Assembly: GCA_947179265.1 (NCBI GenBank) | Contig: CAMXBB010000106.1 | Span: forward strand, 1-5,408 | DNA: 5,408 nt | DNA from: an uncultured Bacillota bacterium | Lineage (GTDB): Bacteria > Bacillota_I > Bacilli_A > RF39 > UBA660 | Direction of reading: 5' to 3' | Shown here: positions 4,534 to 5,408 of the stretch, piece after piece | Layout of the letters: every line of letters starts with the position of its first letter | Numbering within the stretch: position 1 is the first letter of the stretch | Made by a program: the position numbers and the translations under genes | The notes under the pieces: generated by a model | Database searches by the model: none | Told to the model about the DNA's origin: nothing | The model's input: the letters and a program-made list of their open reading frames with translations, nothing else

Positions 4534-5408
4534 TGCTTAACACTTTCCTTTTTCTATCCATTATCTCTTTAGAAACACTTATAACTTGCGAATGATCACT
4601 ACATTTTAATGGAGTAATAGCAGTTGTTAGTTCTGTCATATCAGAACTTAAATCACCGTCTTTAGCAAATGAGAATACATTATCTCTAACACTAACCATA
4701 TCTAAATTATCATCATTATATATCAAGGTATCAATACTATAATTACCATAATCAGTTATTGGAATCTTACTATATTGATTTACCAATACTTGAACTGCAA
4801 ACTTAATAAAGTTATTTACATCGCTTAATGATGTTGAAGATATTACTGGAATATTTGACATGAAGCAATATTCACCATTTGTATCTTTTACAACAATAAC
4901 CGTTTCACCATCTTCATTTTTTATCATAATTCCATTTTCATATACTACTATATCTAAATTAGATGCATATGTAATTGCTTTATTTACTAACTCCTCATGA
5001 GATAGATTAGGAAGAGACATTTTACCGATATTTACCCAATCAGCTGTTCCATTAGCAAAAATACTAATTCCTCTTTTTACAAATGCTGTTTCATCAGCAA
5101 AATTAGATACAGCTTCGATTTGATCATCACTTAAAACTAATTTACCATTTTCAAGTAAAATACGCTCTACTTCAGCATTTATTGCTCGCTTACGATCTTC
5201 TTCCATTTGATCAAATTTATCTCTATAATCATTTATTAAAGCAGTAAATTCAGCAATTTTACTACTTAAAGCTTTATTTTGTTCAGAAAATAATCTATCA
5301 GAAATTAATTGGTATAAATCTTCTGGCGTTTTAGAAGCTTCATCTTTTTGCATTTCATCGATAAGAGCTGCAAGCTTTTTATCTTTTTCTTCTGTACTTA
5401 TATGTAGC
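4526..5408 (-). CDS. Unrecognised protein with helical N-terminal region (5' end outside window)
   Basis: The frame is open to the right edge. A Met at 5353 has no ribosome site, and the 18 codons before it (Leu-His-Ile-Ser-Thr-Glu-Glu-Lys onward) continue the same hydrophilic helical pattern, so the true start probably lies beyond 5408. At least 293 residues are visible. Counting from Met 5353, residues 1-70 are long, charged helices with coiled-coil potential. About 75-180 alternate strands and helices, with a hairpin-like segment near 125-155 (Val-Val-Tyr-Glu-Asn-Gly-Ile-Met-Ile-Lys, then Thr-Val-Ile-Val-Val-Lys-Asp). The remainder to 275 is mixed, with an acidic stretch and a basic tail (Asp-Arg-Lys-Arg-Lys). 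No membrane segment or known catalytic motif is seen, and I do not recognise the family. It overlaps the ankyrin gene by eight bases and shares its transcript; the promoter lies outside the window. Confidence 0.85.
   Translation of the reverse strand, partial: LHISTEEKDKKLAALIDEMQKDEASKTPEDLYQLISDRLFSEQNKALSSKIAEFTALINDYRDKFDQMEEDRKRAINAEVERILLENGKLVLSDDQIEAVSNFADETAFVKRGISIFANGTADWVNIGKMSLPNLSHEELVNKAITYASNLDIVVYENGIMIKNEDGETVIVVKDTNGEYCFMSNIPVISSTSLSDVNNFIKFAVQVLVNQYSKIPITDYGNYSIDTLIYNDDNLDMVSVRDNVFSFAKDGDLSSDMTELTTAITPLKCSDHSQVISVSKEIMDRKRKVLSNE

Overview
The window is strongly AT-rich. It has Shine-Dalgarno sites of the AAGGAGG type, A/T-biased codons, short intergenic spaces and a tRNA gene with an encoded CCA end. 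This suggests a low-GC Gram-positive bacterium (Bacillota/Bacilli, possibly an Erysipelotrichia- or Acholeplasma-like gut lineage). That is an inference from sequence style; no marker gene fixes the taxon. TGG is used for Trp and TGA as a stop, so the standard bacterial code applies.

Left part, all on the minus strand: three separately spaced genes. From right to left in transcription order they are a Nudix hydrolase of the isopentenyl-diphosphate-isomerase-like type (2021-2569), an alpha/beta hydrolase with a GYSASG nucleophile elbow (801-1805), and a HIT-like protein that keeps only the middle histidine of its triad (55-720). The two leftmost genes each have an extended -10 promoter overlapping an upstream ATG, so I place both starts downstream of the longest possible reading frame. 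The last 54 bases hold an edge-truncated minus-strand frame with a Cys-x2-Cys zinc-ribbon look. It is in phase with the HIT-like gene after its stop and has no visible start codon.

Middle (2570-2915): a regulatory and RNA block. It contains a minus-strand tRNA-Thr(CGT) with a C-C mismatch closing its anticodon stem, a long hairpin terminator behind it, and an unexplained near-consensus promoter on the plus strand pointing at that terminator. Divergent -10 elements serve the tRNA and the plus-strand gene to its right.

Right part: an unrecognised 297-residue soluble protein (2916-3809, plus) converges on a two-gene minus-strand unit. The convergent genes are only 28 bp apart, and one symmetric terminator built from both gene ends fills that gap. 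The minus-strand unit is an unrecognised protein with a helical N-terminal part (4526 to beyond the right edge), overlapped by 8 bp by an ankyrin-repeat protein (3838-4533). The overlap implies translational coupling and probably a joint role. This pair is the best candidate for an undescribed system here, but nothing in the sequence shows its function. I see no transposase, integrase, CRISPR array, known defence system or replication origin.
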